Position numbers and translations under genes: made by a program. Shown here one piece after another: positions 33,078 through 43,585 of a stretch of DNA of 43,787 nucleotides (positions are counted from its first letter, which is position 1; each line of letters begins with the position of its first letter). The notes below the pieces were generated by a model that searched no databases, was not told the origin of the DNA, and saw nothing but the letters and a program-made list of their open reading frames with translations. Location of the stretch: contig JAAPAO010000279.1 in assembly GCA_013115145.1 (NCBI GenBank), positions 1 to 43,787 on the forward strand, read 5' to 3'. The DNA comes from Perkinsus chesapeaki. Lineage: Eukaryota > Perkinsozoa > Perkinsida > Perkinsidae.

Positions 33078-34753
33078 TGGCAGGTGTCCAATACGTTCTC
33101 TCCCCAGAGGCATCAATGCACTCCCTACAGTAGTAGTATCATTTCGTCGGTCGATACCTAACAAAATCATCATTCCGGCGCATACTGCTGCCCTCTACCA
33201 AAAAGCCTGGCGGACCTCTTCTCCCTCGGGGACAAAATTTGGACATGCTTTTCTTTGGCGGGTGAATCTGATTGAAAAATAGGAAAAACCTTGGAAATCA
33301 CTCACTACTAATTGGTGACCTAATTGACGATTTTTTCCGAGGTGTAGTAGACATGAAAGTCACCTACACAGACGGGGACAGCTCTCGACAAGGCAACACA
33401 AAACCAAAAGTTTCAGACACCAGCGCTTTTAATGACAGCCATTTGGTAGCGTTCATCGTGGGTTGAGAACTAGCCCACTTTTTGAATACCAGCTTAACCT
33501 AGGATTGCGCACCTGAAAGATTCGCTGGCATACCACCAGATCGCGGCCCAAAAAGATACCTTTGTGGTCAAAGAAAGCTCATGCAGCTTGGGATGACTAC
33601 TGGCAGGCTGAATGCAACCGAAGTATCTGAAAACCGTTTCGCCGGAAGGTGCGAAAAAAGCTCAATTAGCGACACTACGGAAAAAAGTTTTTACCGAAAA
33701 ATAATTCGTTCGATGACCAGGGAAGAATTTCCCGATGAAAAGGCCAGTGCTACCGTCAAAGTGTTATCAATAATAAAAAGGATTCATCTAGAGAACGACA
33801 GAGAACCATCTAATGTTGAAACCTACTGGGGGTGCGAGTAATGTTCATCGGCCCACAACATATATCCTATCAAACTCCTTCCTGACTCAGGAATCCTGAG
33901 CCATGAGACGCGTCTTACGTTGGCTGTAGTCTAATCGGCATGCTCTCGACTTTCGCCCTTATCGACGGCCAGTCCAATCCAGACGGCACAGAGTGGTGAC
34001 GAGACATGCCAAGCTGATGGAAATGATACCTAAGGCCGGCGCTGCTGCTGTGAGCGTCACTGCGCCACGAAACTCACCGTTCAACAAGATTCCTTCTTTC
34101 GAGGACTTGCGGTGGGCAAGCGGTCATATCATCATAAGACGTTCGAAGCCGTCGAGTGCGATAGCGATGGTACCTGAGAAATCTTCAGGTTGAGCGCGCA
34201 TGATACACAATAGCTCAACTCGAGACTTACCATTCAGACTTGGATACCGGAGGATCTAGGCAAAGTACTCTCGGCATTATAAAATGAAAACTATCACGTG
34301 TAGTCCCTTACGCAGCGGCCATGAAGGCAACCCTCCCTATAAAATGGCCTCATGTGACATTACTGAGATGGGAGGATCGAGATGACGGAGCTGGTCGGAG
34401 ATCGATAACCGTCGATGAAATTCTGACTAATTTACGGGAACCTTATACGGTAAAGATCTCGAAAAAGCCGAATTTTCCGCCACCTTGCAGTGACATTCCA
34501 AACTCTCCGCCCAGAATGTTGCACTTAAAATATGCAAGTCGAATAGGCTAGTCGTAAGCTGTTCTCCAATGTCTCATTCGTGACCTTTTTTAACGAAGCT
34601 GCATGGATTTCCCAATGAAGTTTCTTAGGATCTTCAACAGTATTGGCCAACAGCTTGAAGAACTCCCCCTTTTCATTGACAACAAAATATCTTTTCTCTT
34701 CAAGTGTACCCTGTTAAATATTATGTCAGTGAACTTAAACTGTACAATGCAAT

Positions 34754-35389
34754 CTAACTCTCAGTTATCGACGACAGTGCCTTCTCATCATCTAAGGCTG
34801 GTTCTGAAGAATACGGTATGGCCGCAGCCGAATTGGAATGCCCATTCAATCCATGAGTCTGTCTCAAGCTCCTTCTGTTCCTTAGTGACCCCCGACTCTC
34901 GTAGACTCGCGGCTCTTCTTCTGGCGGTCTCGGCGGCAGGTCAAAACCGTCCCGGTCGAGCGAGGCCAAATTCGGCGCTGAAACGATCGAGCGAAGGTTT
35001 GCATATTCCGGTTCCTCGCTCTCATCATCGGCAACTCGGTCCAAGAATGCTCCCTCCGAATCGTATAAATTCCGGCTCTGCTTGTGGTCGAGTTTATTCT
35101 TCCTCTCGGCATATTCGTGCCATTCCGCGTCTCGACGGGCTCTGGCATCTTCATACACCGCAATTTGGTTCTCGTCATCACCAGTAGCAACTATCTCGTT
35201 GTGGACAGGAGTAGCTTCCTTTTCAACCTCTCGCGAATCTTTCGCGAATGAACCTAAGATCGTCAGATACTTCACAACCACTCCTGACCCCTGATATTTC
35301 ACGATAAAAAGCGAAAAGTGACCAAACTGAAATTCGATACGCGTCATCAGATCCTCACAATTCCGCAATGCCGACGGTAGGAACTCCAC
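34754..35389 (-). CDS. Charged, probably disordered protein segment (exon of unresolved gene)
   Basis: A long open frame without internal introns encodes about 200 residues. The first part is mixed (MTRIEFQFGHFSLF, VKYQGSGVVVKYLTILG). It is followed by a very acidic and basic stretch (EDARARRDAEWHEYAERKNK) and a Pro/Glu-rich part (LPPRPPEEEPRVYES), ending in a stop at 34754. A donor just before the stop (GAGA|GTTAGA) may join it to the PH-like exon below 34711, which would make it the N-terminal part of the locus at 25535-34753. There is no named domain. The first in-frame ATG is near 35336; the frame is open to 35389, so a 5' exon may exist. It lies 82 bp from the end of the TBC gene, same strand. 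Confidence 0.55.
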   Translation of the reverse strand: MEFLPSALRNCEDLMTRIEFQFGHFSLFIVKYQGSGVVVKYLTILGSFAKDSREVEKEATPVHNEIVATGDDENQIAVYEDARARRDAEWHEYAERKNKLDHKQSRNLYDSEGAFLDRVADDESEEPEYANLRSIVSAPNLASLDRDGFDLPPRPPEEEPRVYESRGSLRNRRSLRQTHGLNGHSNSAAAIPYSSEPALDDEKALSSITES

Positions 35390-35471
35390 AGTGCATTATA
35401 CGAATTCGAACGAGGCAAACAGAGCTCAATCAGTACAGGGTGGTGGCTAAATAACATTTTCAAACATGTGG

Positions 35472-38400
35472 CTAGCATCTACGATACTCAATCATCAGTG
35501 CCTGTCTAACGTAACATGCCCAATTAAACTGAAGCATTGGATTCTCAAGGAGATATGTGTCAACATGCGTTCGGCATATCCAATTTAAACACTCTTCTAA
35601 GAAATTTATAAGTACGTCGAGCTGCTTCGGACCTAAATGTTGCTCCTGCCCCCGACCCAACTGACATTCGTTCAAGGTCATCAACTTGCTACACGTCTGT
35701 CTCATCGGCCTCGAAGGATTATGTCTCGGAGCGGATTGTCGGTAACTCGCAATCTGTGATCGTTTAACAACGCCTATGTACATGCGTGCAGCTACATATC
35801 TCATACCGACTTTTTCTCACCTAATCCGTAGAAGGCCACCTTCATAAGTCTATTATGGTCCACAAAGTTGGATGTGAGTTTCTTATGATCTTGCATGATC
35901 TCCTCGAAGTCCATTGCGTCCAGCTCATTTTGGAATATCTTGAAAATTGCCACACCGACTCGAAACAGCACCTTCCAACCCTCGGTCTGAAAATGCAGAA
36001 AAAAAATCCGGAAATTTCGGATGCTAATCGTGATAATATTAACCCACCATGATCGGATCCCAAATCCGGAGGACTGTGTCAAAAGCAAAAACGGTTGAGT
36101 AAGCCGTTTGGAACCACTCCACGCCTGACAGAAGGAATCTCAAAATCTTCATAGTGCGAAACTGGCCGGAGTATCTTACAAATCCATGACATATCTTGGA
36201 CCCCGCACTCCTCCAAATGTTGATGAGCATCAGATGCCTTCTTGCTCGACAAACGATCAAATGCGTAACTGCCAAAAGATACAAAATAGGTCAAGTTGAA
36301 GACCCCCTACATATCAGTCAAAAGCGCCGCCATTCCAGGTTGATAGTATCCGCTGTTATGAAGGCCGCGGTCGGAGGTGATGAATTGCGAGAACAGCCAA
36401 AAAGTAGCTGAAAAAAACTGCACTGGCGGAATCGATCAAGCGATCGATTTTACTTTTTTCCTTTTCTCGATCAGAATCATCATCCGTCACTGCGCCACGA
36501 AATACAACCATCATCATCGTGGCGGCTATAAAGTTCATCCCTTGACAATATCCTATATCCGGATGAAATGCAGCAAAAGCCCATAAAACCTGAACGAAAA
36601 TAGAATCGATCACACGATCGATTTCATATTTCACCGACCCTTCAATATTTTCCGCTAAATTTTTCACCATCAAAAAGTAGTTCCGTTTCGCATTTTGTGT
36701 ACAATAATAACCTCTACCAGCTTCCCAATCGTCTTCAAGAATTTATCACTAAAATTTTTTCCTGCCGAAAAACGAAATGTTTTTCTGCTTCGCTCCGCCG
36801 CCGGTCGCTTACATTCCTCAATCTCTCCACAACCGCATCCTCTTGGAAGTCAGGGTGGTGCGGAAATGTCCTCCGCAGGTCAACTTCGATGACTCTACCA
36901 ATTTTACTTGGCAACTCTTTCTTTAATAATTCCTCATAAAAATCTTCGTCATGCTCCCCTCGGACTGAAGCGACCTAATAACCATAAAAACCTAATTACA
37001 AAACGAAAATTTTTCCCAAAATTTTACGGAATTTTTCCCGAAATTTTGCGGAAATTTTCCGGAAATTTTCCCGGAATTTTCCAGGATTTTCCCGGGAAAA
37101 CCTATTCTAATGCAGGGTCCTTCGGCCTTACTTCCAGCTCTTCACACCAAATCTCAACACGATGCTCATCCGGGAACCCTTTCCGGCCAAATTCCTTCAT
37201 ATCATCGGCTGGTATCTTCCCCACGGAGCCGTACCTAGTGAAATCATTGCTACCAAACTTCTCAGATCTTTCACCTCTTCAATGCGTTCTCGAACCGTGC
37301 TTCACGTCGAGCTCGTTTGGCCGCAAAGAAGTTCCTAAATAGGCAGTAATGTCCGTAATTAACCCTAATCCATCGATACTCTCATACCAACTTTTACTCT
37401 ATTATCTTATGCTACACCCCCCTCAAGACAGTGATATATTTCTCCCTTATTTCTTGCTTCATTTGCAAAACGTTTCACATCATATTGTCCAACTCAGCTG
37501 CTTGTCCGCCACCCAAATGAAAACAACAATCCTACTCCCAAAAACCGATTTTCCTTCTAATAAATTTACTAAACCTTTATCGAATCGGAGTTCGATAAAT
37601 AAAACGTTCAATTGCATCTCATCATCGCAGCTGCCGATTTCCAACAGACTTCCACAGTTCACTCTATCTTCTTACTAGATAGATAATTCATTCCAACATA
37701 CCAATAATAATAAAAAGCATCAATCCACCGGTGAAGCCTTTTAACATTACAGCTCTATTGGGACAGTGTATACGCAAAACTTGAGGTTGATAATATCAAC
37801 TTCATATGTTGCCTAGTTAAGAAGTTATACCGGTGACACCAAACACGCGCTTTGGATGACGAGTAGTTCACCTTCTCCCTAAGTAGGTAGAGAATATATT
37901 CCAACATGCCAATTATAATAAATATTATCATAATTATATATATTTATAATATATATAATACTAGTACTATATATACATATAATCATTCTTCTATATACCA
38001 TATCACTACTCCCTTTATTACTTCTCATAATCGTTCAGCCTTGCAGCCATCTCCTCATTATATTCGAACCCCCATCTGTCCCTATCACTCACTTCCGCAG
38101 CGCTTACCAAATCCGAGACTGTCACCCTCGGCTCATACCCGCTCGAGTTCACACTTACCGGAATGCACGACGGTACAAGACATGAAAACATGTAAACAAG
38201 AACAATACTATTCGGAACAGATACCGCGGGGAAAAACCGCCAAAATTTTCCCCCAAAGAAAGGAACTATTTCCTCATATCAACCGAATCGTTATGGAATT
38301 ACAATTAACCTTCCCAGTCGATTATATTCAATCACATGATTTTTCCCGCGCATTTCCTACCTCATTTTCCCACGGAAAATTCCATAAATTTCGGCAGCTC

Positions 38401-38902
38401 AGGTGAAATTTCCCGCAAAAAACGGAAAGAATGAATTTTCTCCAATACGCAGTGAACTCAAAAGATTCGCCATAAAAAATAACATTTTTTCACATATTTT
38501 GCTGAGGAGGTTGCGACCGTTCGACAGGTACGCGTCCGCATTCTGCGGCTAAGTCAAAACTGTGGATCGCTTTCAGGTCCTCAACTTCCCTGAAAATAAA
38601 CGATGAAATCCAGCAAACCGGGGAGTTGTGGAGAGAAGTATTCATGACATTGTATTGCCATCTTTACACAACTCGTACAAATTTCGCAACTCTTCCTGAT
38701 CGTTTAGTTGCCCTTCCTGGAGTTTGCCTAATAAAGTTGGACTCCAATTTCGCTTGCTGAAGCAATGCTCAGACAGCTCGTAACATGATCGAGTCGTAAA
38801 AGCATTCGCTCATTCCTCTTTTTGGGAAGATCTTTCTGAAGGAATCGAGTGCCATAAACCGGACAGTTCGCTTTGGACTGGAGGTGAGCATTCCCGGACA
38901 TT
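35472..38902 (-). CDS. TBC-domain RabGAP
   Basis: Resolved exons: 38589-38494, 38153-38022, 37334-37275, 37234-37132, 36974-36813, 36589-36491, 36417-36311, 36268-36180, 36124-36048, 35986-35821 and 35773-35472, all phase-consistent. At least one more 5' exon lies around 38.9-38.68 kb (NDQEELRNLYEL), with a possible ATG near 38902. The TBC domain reads KGFPDEHRVEIW, then VIEVDLRRTFP with the catalytic Arg finger, GYCQGMNFIA with the Gln finger, TFWLFSQF, GYYQPGMAALLTD, FDTVLRIWD and EGWKVLFRVGVAI. Both finger residues are intact, so GTP hydrolysis on a Rab in vesicle traffic is expected. A DRDRWGFEYNEEM segment precedes the domain, as in TBC1D proteins. Introns run 40-61 nt except four larger ones (687, 340, 223 and 157 nt). 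Two introns carry the AATCGATC palindrome. The C-terminal ~95 residues are unmatched. Confidence 0.85.
36430..36449. repeat. Hyphenated palindrome AATCGATC-AAGC-GATCGATT in a TBC intron
   Basis: Identical 8-bp inverted arms around a 4-bp centre, lying in the 73-nt intron 36418-36490 of the TBC gene. It shares both arms with 30919-30938 and 36604-36623. The intron is open in frame here, so the motif can also be read as a peptide, but the TBC alignment argues that it is intronic. Confidence 0.75.
36604..36623. repeat. Hyphenated palindrome AATCGATC-ACAC-GATCGATT in a TBC intron
   Basis: Same arms as the copy 174 bp away, located in the preceding intron (36590-36812) just upstream of the splice acceptor in the sense direction. 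The two adjacent introns thus carry the same arms but share little else. Confidence 0.75.
37002..37100. repeat. Degenerate AATTTTCCCGGAA tandem repeat in a TBC intron
   Basis: About eight 11-13 bp units of the form AAATTTT(C/G/A)CGG follow each other (ttttacggaa, ttttcccgaaa, ttttgcggaaa, ttttccggaaa and similar). They fill most of the 157-nt intron 36975-37131. Many units are themselves close to palindromic (GGAAATTTTCC), so the RNA could fold into several alternative hairpins. Confidence 0.7.
37335..38021 (-). other. Large (687-nt) intron of the TBC gene
   Basis: Donor GAA|GTAATA at 38021 and acceptor CTATTTAG at 37335 join YNEEMAARLNDYE to NFFAAKRARR through a split Lys codon. This is over ten times the typical intron in the window. 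It contains the AT-rich microsatellite at 37918-37980. Open frames on the + strand here carry no motif. Confidence 0.65.
37918..37980. repeat. AT-rich microsatellite
   Basis: A run of TA/ATA units (TATATATATTTATAATATAT and similar) inside the large TBC intron. It has no other visible role. Confidence 0.8.
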
Positions 38903-39006
38903 TAAACCACAATCGATCGAACGCCCATCCGAAATATAGCATTGAGCAACTTCAACTTCACTGTAATTTCCGTCGCCATAGATTTTCGGTCCATTTCCAA
39001 TCGCCT

Positions 39007-41230
39007 TTATAACCTTTTCATTTCCTCCGCTTCTTCCATTTTCCCCAACTTCTTCAGTATTTCAGATTGCATCATCAACGCTTTGATCGTTTCCGGATGA
39101 TTCCTCCCAAGAGTTCTCGTTCGGATATCCACACATATCCTAAAGCAATATTAACCCCAACCACGAAAACCTCGCTTCTACCTAAGATTCTTTTCGGCCT
39201 CAAGGGCTTTTCCAGCCGCATTTTGTGTGTGCCCCAACTGCAAGTAGGCCATCGCCGTATTAGGGTGTTCATGACCGAGCACTTTTTCTACCAAGAAAGT
39301 ATTAAAACGCCAACTTAGGAATGACTAAAGATTTTCTCCCCAATGTGTTCCAAACCAAAGTCAAACCTCACCTCCGATACGCCCGGACCATCATTCGACA
39401 CACTTGTTAATACCCAGTACTGAAATTATTGATAACTATGAGATTGCTAACATATCAAAGTTCATGTCGATAATTAAAACGACGAACACATTAGACTTTT
39501 ATGGAAAAGGCCATCTCGGGAAGGTTCTCGAGCTAAGCCCGAAGAGCCGATATGTTCACCAAATATACATGACCAGCTATTATGGAAAGGATTCAGCACC
39601 ATAACCCCAACCGCTACATTGATACATCAGCGATGCGAACCGAACTACCGATTGGTTCATGTAATTGCGGAAAAGTAATACGTTCATTAAAACAGTACTA
39701 TGGACGGACTCCACCATAAATTTAAGTCATTCCCAATGATCACCTGCATGTTCGACACATTTGATAAATAATTCTTCTGCCTCCCCCAGTTTATCCTCCC
39801 CCTGATTTGCTACAATCGATGCGAGAACCTGCAAACAGCTCATGGGAAAGCCCCTCCCTGCCGCATAACTTCCGCATCAGCCGTTCTCGGTTGGAAGATA
39901 CGCGAAATTTTCAGGAAAAATTATCTTCGCCACAAAGGGGCAATATGCATACCTAATAGAGATGATTTTGCAAAAATGAGAGACGGCCATAAATCAAAGC
40001 AAAAATAATGGAGAGATAGTCTCCAAATGAGAAAGTCACCCACTTCCCTGAAGCTGGATAATAGAGACCGAATGAGGATAGGTGTCAAATGACACCGAAA
40101 GATACTGAGAATGTCTATATTTTATTTTAAGGACTATTTTTTATATCTATAAGTAATACAATATATATCAGTTCGTATCAAATAAAAAACATTAATAAGA
40201 TGTATTTTCATCGGGGTAGCCGCCTACACCCCATCGAGTTCTTTTCCAAAGTCCCCCTGTATTACATTCATCGTTACTCCAACCTCCGAAGAATCTTTAC
40301 CAAAGAGCTCCTCTCGTATCTTCAAGCACTCCTTTAACATCAACTCCGCCTCAGTAAATTTATGTTGTTTCTCCAGCACCTGAAATAACTCACTGCTCCA
40401 CAACACCACTAATACTTTCGATGCTTCTTAAACGTTGTAAATCTCAACACATTAACATTCAGATGGCACTTATTTCGAATCCGCGTGTCATTTGCTCACG
40501 TTCGGTCTGAACTCATCTGATTATAACTTTCACCCCTTTATTATATAACTGAATCTCCCAATTGTTATTTACAGTTTAATATCAAATTAGGTTTAATATT
40601 GAGTTATAATAAACAACAGAGTGACGTCCAACTCCGAATCCCTATTTAATAGTAACTTCAATTTACTCTAGGTGTCCCCTTTTCTATAATATCTCCTTCA
40701 TGTTAGCTTCCATAACTCCAAACTAGTTGAACAATCGAAAAGTTATCGATGAATCCTTCATGATAAAATCCATGATGACCGTCTCAAGGTTCTCAGTCAA
40801 TAAGGGCAAATCCCATTATCCCCGTTATTGTCTCTGTCCGCTGCTTAAAGTGGGAATCCTATTCTTCCCTATTTGGCCATTATTAATCATCTTATCTTTC
40901 AACTATGACCATTCCCTATATTTTTTAATATTATTCCAGCATATTACTCTCCTCCCCTTAAATTTGATCTTTCCCCTGCGGCTTTGAGCCGATCTAATAG
41001 CTCGTAAAAATCCCCCTAAGTTTCCGCAACCTTCATTATTACTATTCCAAGCATCATTAAACATTGTGCAGTCTCCTTATGACCTTCCCCAAAATCTTCC
41101 TTTACTTCATTAAATATTTCCTTTAACACCTTTTCAGCTTCCTCTAATTTGTTATCTCGTATGAGACACAGTGCCTGACATAGTCGATCATTTCCCTTTA
41201 AAAAAATTCAAGTCCAAGCCACCCTTAACG
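39007..41230 (-). CDS. TPR-repeat protein, kinesin-light-chain/NPHP3-like repeats
   Basis: Several exons carry TPR units. From N to C they are NKLEEAEKVLKEIFNEVKED...LMMLG (about 41190-41030); EKQHKFTEAELMLKECLKI with LFGKDSSEVGVTMN (40379-40266, exactly 38 codons); DKLGEAEELFIKCVEHAG (about 39800-39730); LGHEHPNTAMAYLQLG with ALEAEKNLR (about 39289-39182); and ICVDIRTRTLGRNHPETIKAL ending EEAEEMKRL at the stop 39007-39009 (exon 39139-39007). The 42-nt intron 39140-39181 joins the last two at a split Arg codon. The A-L-G-x-x-HP-x-T pattern is typical of kinesin light chain-type TPRs, which bind partner proteins. Some exons between 39300 and 41000 and the 5' end are not resolved, so repeat number is unknown. 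It could also be a degraded copy, since I cannot show continuity throughout. Confidence 0.65.
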
Positions 41231-41655
41231 GTTCTCGAAGAGCTAATTTTTGATAGGAATTTCAACTTGTATTTGAGATAGCATTTAATACTAAGAATCA
41301 TATATTTGTAAAGTAGTAAGGCGCTAATATGGAGATATTACATTGTTATAAAGATCATCTCTGGAATTAGCCATATGACACTCAATCAACCTATATTGAA
41401 TCTTTATGATATCGGCCCATTTGTAGAGCCAAAATTCCGTCTATCACCAAACAAACAACAACGGTAACAACACAAACAATTTCGTGGCGCGTGACTCATC
41501 GAGATTTCATCACTAACCACTGAATCGGTCAATTATCGTCGAAGTCGAGTTTCAGTTCTGGAATGCTCTCATTTAAATGAATTATTATTTAGATCATAAG
41601 TTAGTTCAATTATCATCTTTCCCATACCGATTTTTCCGAAAGTTTTCTGATTTTT
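41231..41655. other. Divergent intergenic region
   Basis: About 425 bp between the presumed 5' end of the (-) TPR gene and the start of the (+) kinase gene. It is AT-rich with no supported frame. It probably holds promoters for both genes; no element is recognisable. Confidence 0.4.
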
Positions 41656-43200
41656 ATGCCCCCACGTTCCCGTAAAAACACCCCTAAGCCGACGTCGGTT
41701 CGCCCCACTGCTAAAGCCTCTGCTCGTAGACGTTCCAGAAGCGCTCCTAGAACCCCCAAAGCCGTGGTCAATGAATCAACCTCTGAAGTATCCAAAACGG
41801 TCAAAGATTCTTCAGAGGTTAACTCGGACAAGTCTCTTGGCTGGCTCGGCAGGAGCCTCTTGTTTGTGGCATTGATCTCGTTTTGGTTCTTTCAACGAGA
41901 GAATATGATACCGCTGAGATATCGATTACCAAGAGCTATTCGGGGCGTTAAAGAATTCACAGATAACCCTTGCAAGGATTCCTATGATGATCAGGTAAGA
42001 CAAATCGGACGACTTACGGTCTCAAAAAATTATATCTTGACCGGTTCTGGTACGGGAAATTTGCGGTTTACCACTTTTTTATAGGAAAAATGGGTTTTGT
42101 TTTAGTTCTTTCTAGCAGAATCTAAAAAGAGCGAGAAATCCGTATTCCCGATCCATGAGAACTACTTCCAAATTTGATACAGTACAGTGTCTGGTTGATT
42201 CGGTAAGGAATTGACAATGCTACTCGCATTGCCGGGAATAGGATGGCGAGAACGTGGGAAACTTATTGCGTAAGATTCAAGGTTTTCTTGGAATTTTCTA
42301 CGTGGATGGTTTGTGCTCTTCAGTTGATCCAGTCTTGGGTCGACGCTCATCTCGCTCCAGCAAGAGAATATCGATTAAATCATCCCGTACAAGATAGGCC
42401 ACAAATGATCCTCCTTCTAGGGGGACCAGGAGCAGGAAAAGGTACGTCAAGATTAAGCGCAATGCGGAGTACCGGGCTATCAGTCTTAACCACTAGCAAA
42501 TCTGACGTCCGGTGACCCAACCACGGAACAGAGAGTTTTCTAGTGCGTTGTCTGTCAGAACTCATTTTAAATAGGTACGCTGTTGCGGAAGTGGCAAGAA
42601 GCTGGGGGGATGCGCGATGCGTTCACTCTGATCGGCCTGGATGAGTTCTTAGAGTTCGTTCCCGAGTTCAATGCCACTGCCAGTGACAAGTATTTTGTCT
42701 ATGAAGACGCGGCAAGTGATTCCTGCTATAAACCAGCAATAAGGGGAGCGAAAATGGCTAATAAAATTGCTGTTGATGAGAAGCTGAATGTTATTTACGA
42801 GGATACAGGAAAGGATATTACTCGACTTGTTGAGAGAGTTTTACCTCCCTATAAGGGGGCTGGTTACCGCATCACCATTGTCTTGGTGCATAACGAACCA
42901 GACATTGCAATACAAAGAGCATTTATGCGGTTCCTTGGTGATGGTCGTTTGGCTGATGATAACTATGTTAAGAAGTCATTCAGAAATGTCGATGATAATT
43001 ATTATATTGTTCGGAATATGCCCGGAATCGACGAGGCTATTTACTGCGATAACACATGCCGGTTTGGTCGACCGTTCATAAGTCACACTGCCGCTGGCTC
43101 TGTTCCTGAGGGTTGTCTGAGGTGTAAATCTGATGGAGGAGATGATAGACCAGTTGAACTGTTCGAGCCTTTGTTGAGGATAACTGATACATTGCCTTGA
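41656..43200 (+). CDS. Zeta-toxin-like P-loop kinase domain protein with N-terminal membrane anchor
   Basis: Proposed exons: 41656-41994, 42119-42202, 42242-42301, 42333-42441 and 42575-43200, giving 405 residues with consistent phases. The N-terminal ~60 residues are basic and Ser/Pro-rich. One hydrophobic segment (LLFVALISFWFF) at about residues 68-80 predicts a single-pass anchor. The kinase-like part has Walker A GGPGAGKG (split by the intron 42442-42574), then LDEF, YEDAASD, VIYEDTGKD, GYRITIVLVH and a late RAFMRF/DGRL segment. That order resembles the zeta_toxin/P-loop kinase family. Bacterial zeta enzymes phosphorylate UDP-N-acetylglucosamine and pair with an antitoxin. The eukaryotic relatives are largely uncharacterised, and no antitoxin-like partner is seen here, so a metabolic or signalling kinase is as likely. 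The intron at 42302 is very short (31 nt, or 22 nt with the earlier acceptor) and is the weakest join. Confidence 0.72.
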
Positions 43201-43585
43201 TTACTGTTCGTTGAGTTCGCCACTTCTAGGAATGCCGAAGGAAAATTTGTCAATGAGCGTTCTGCTATCTTTGATGACAAGAAATTTACCGGTGAGTAAC
43301 GCGCTTAAAAACGGACCAACCACGACGTTTGTGACGCATTGTAGCAAAAGGTCCTCTTGAAGAGGATAACCGCAACCTTGGGATAGAATGCTTCCTTCTT
43401 CTGCGCACACGATGAATGGAGAAAGTAATGCATACTCGGTTGAAATAAGTTCCTAGATGAGTCCCGTGACGGGTTTAATATCGTTAGTTACGATTAGTTA
43501 CCGATCCGAAAACGACAGGGTATGCTTTGTTACCCAACAAAAGGCTTTTTTGTGAGATCGATTTCTGTCGTCGAATCGGCGCCAT
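43201..43585 (-). CDS. Small hypothetical protein, convergent with the zeta-like gene
   Basis: Two exons, 43585-43502 and 43452-43201, are joined at phase 0 over a 49-nt intron (GTAACT...TCTAG), giving 111 residues. The N-terminus is basic (MAPIRRQKSISQK). The middle has a Cys-containing stretch and a hydrophobic segment (LLLQCVTNVVVGPFLSALLTG) that could be one membrane helix; the C-terminus is polar. No family is recognised. Its TAA occupies 43201-43203, directly next to the TGA of the (+) gene at 43198-43200. A donor-like GTAAAT inside exon 2 offers an alternative splice that would extend the frame antisense into the kinase gene. I think that less likely. Confidence 0.5.

Larger units (their letters stand above)
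25535..34753 (-). other. Unresolved many-exon coding locus (one very large gene or several)
   Basis: Short protein-like exons with good splice signals follow each other along the (-) strand. Examples (N to C): GTLEEKRYFVVNEKGEFFKL (PH-like, about 34530-34710); MNPFIIDNTLTVALAF joined at phase 2 to YFGCIQPASSHPKL (33.8-33.5 kb); GRERIGHLP at 33078 joined to GRPSKLSGGRNVVIEQDEN (32773-32717); LYRLVCKYNQARFTFMGG; MLVAARRLINWIVFLEPL; KAFKDLLLACLEWRKS (about 32.0 kb); IKSLIEDLGGVQIFSIDT (about 30.2 kb); AEDFYDRIRMDEIAYCIY (about 29.8 kb); VEEAWWASSRGLALERA; DEFHQGFEKLLHETLSV (28.9 kb); and LTEGHRLLYEALVDDILEAI ending in a stop at 25535-25537. Many introns are 40-75 nt. I do not recognise the protein. 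Apart from the PH-like piece there is no known catalytic motif. Gene borders inside the block are not established. Confidence 0.55.

Noticed and set aside
32684-33173. Repetitive (-) frames reading through the minisatellite
   Set aside because: The peptide only mirrors the DNA repeat, and good splice sites remove it as an intron.
36356-36673. Reading the AATCGATC palindromes as protein (EIDRVIDSI / KIDRLIDSA) in one uninterrupted TBC exon
   Set aside because: The TBC family alignment runs directly from RLRN to VLWAF and from the GYCQGMN exon to TFWLF. Good GT-AG sites flank both inserts.
43083-43280. A (-) frame antisense to the zeta-like kinase as an extended last exon of the small gene
   Set aside because: It requires a weak splice and lies opposite conserved coding sequence. 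The uninterrupted frame to the stop at 43201 is simpler.
41656-43585. Toxin-antitoxin module made of the zeta-like gene and its convergent neighbour
   Set aside because: The neighbour is on the opposite strand, contains an intron and shows no antitoxin-like features. Bacterial pairs are co-directional operons.
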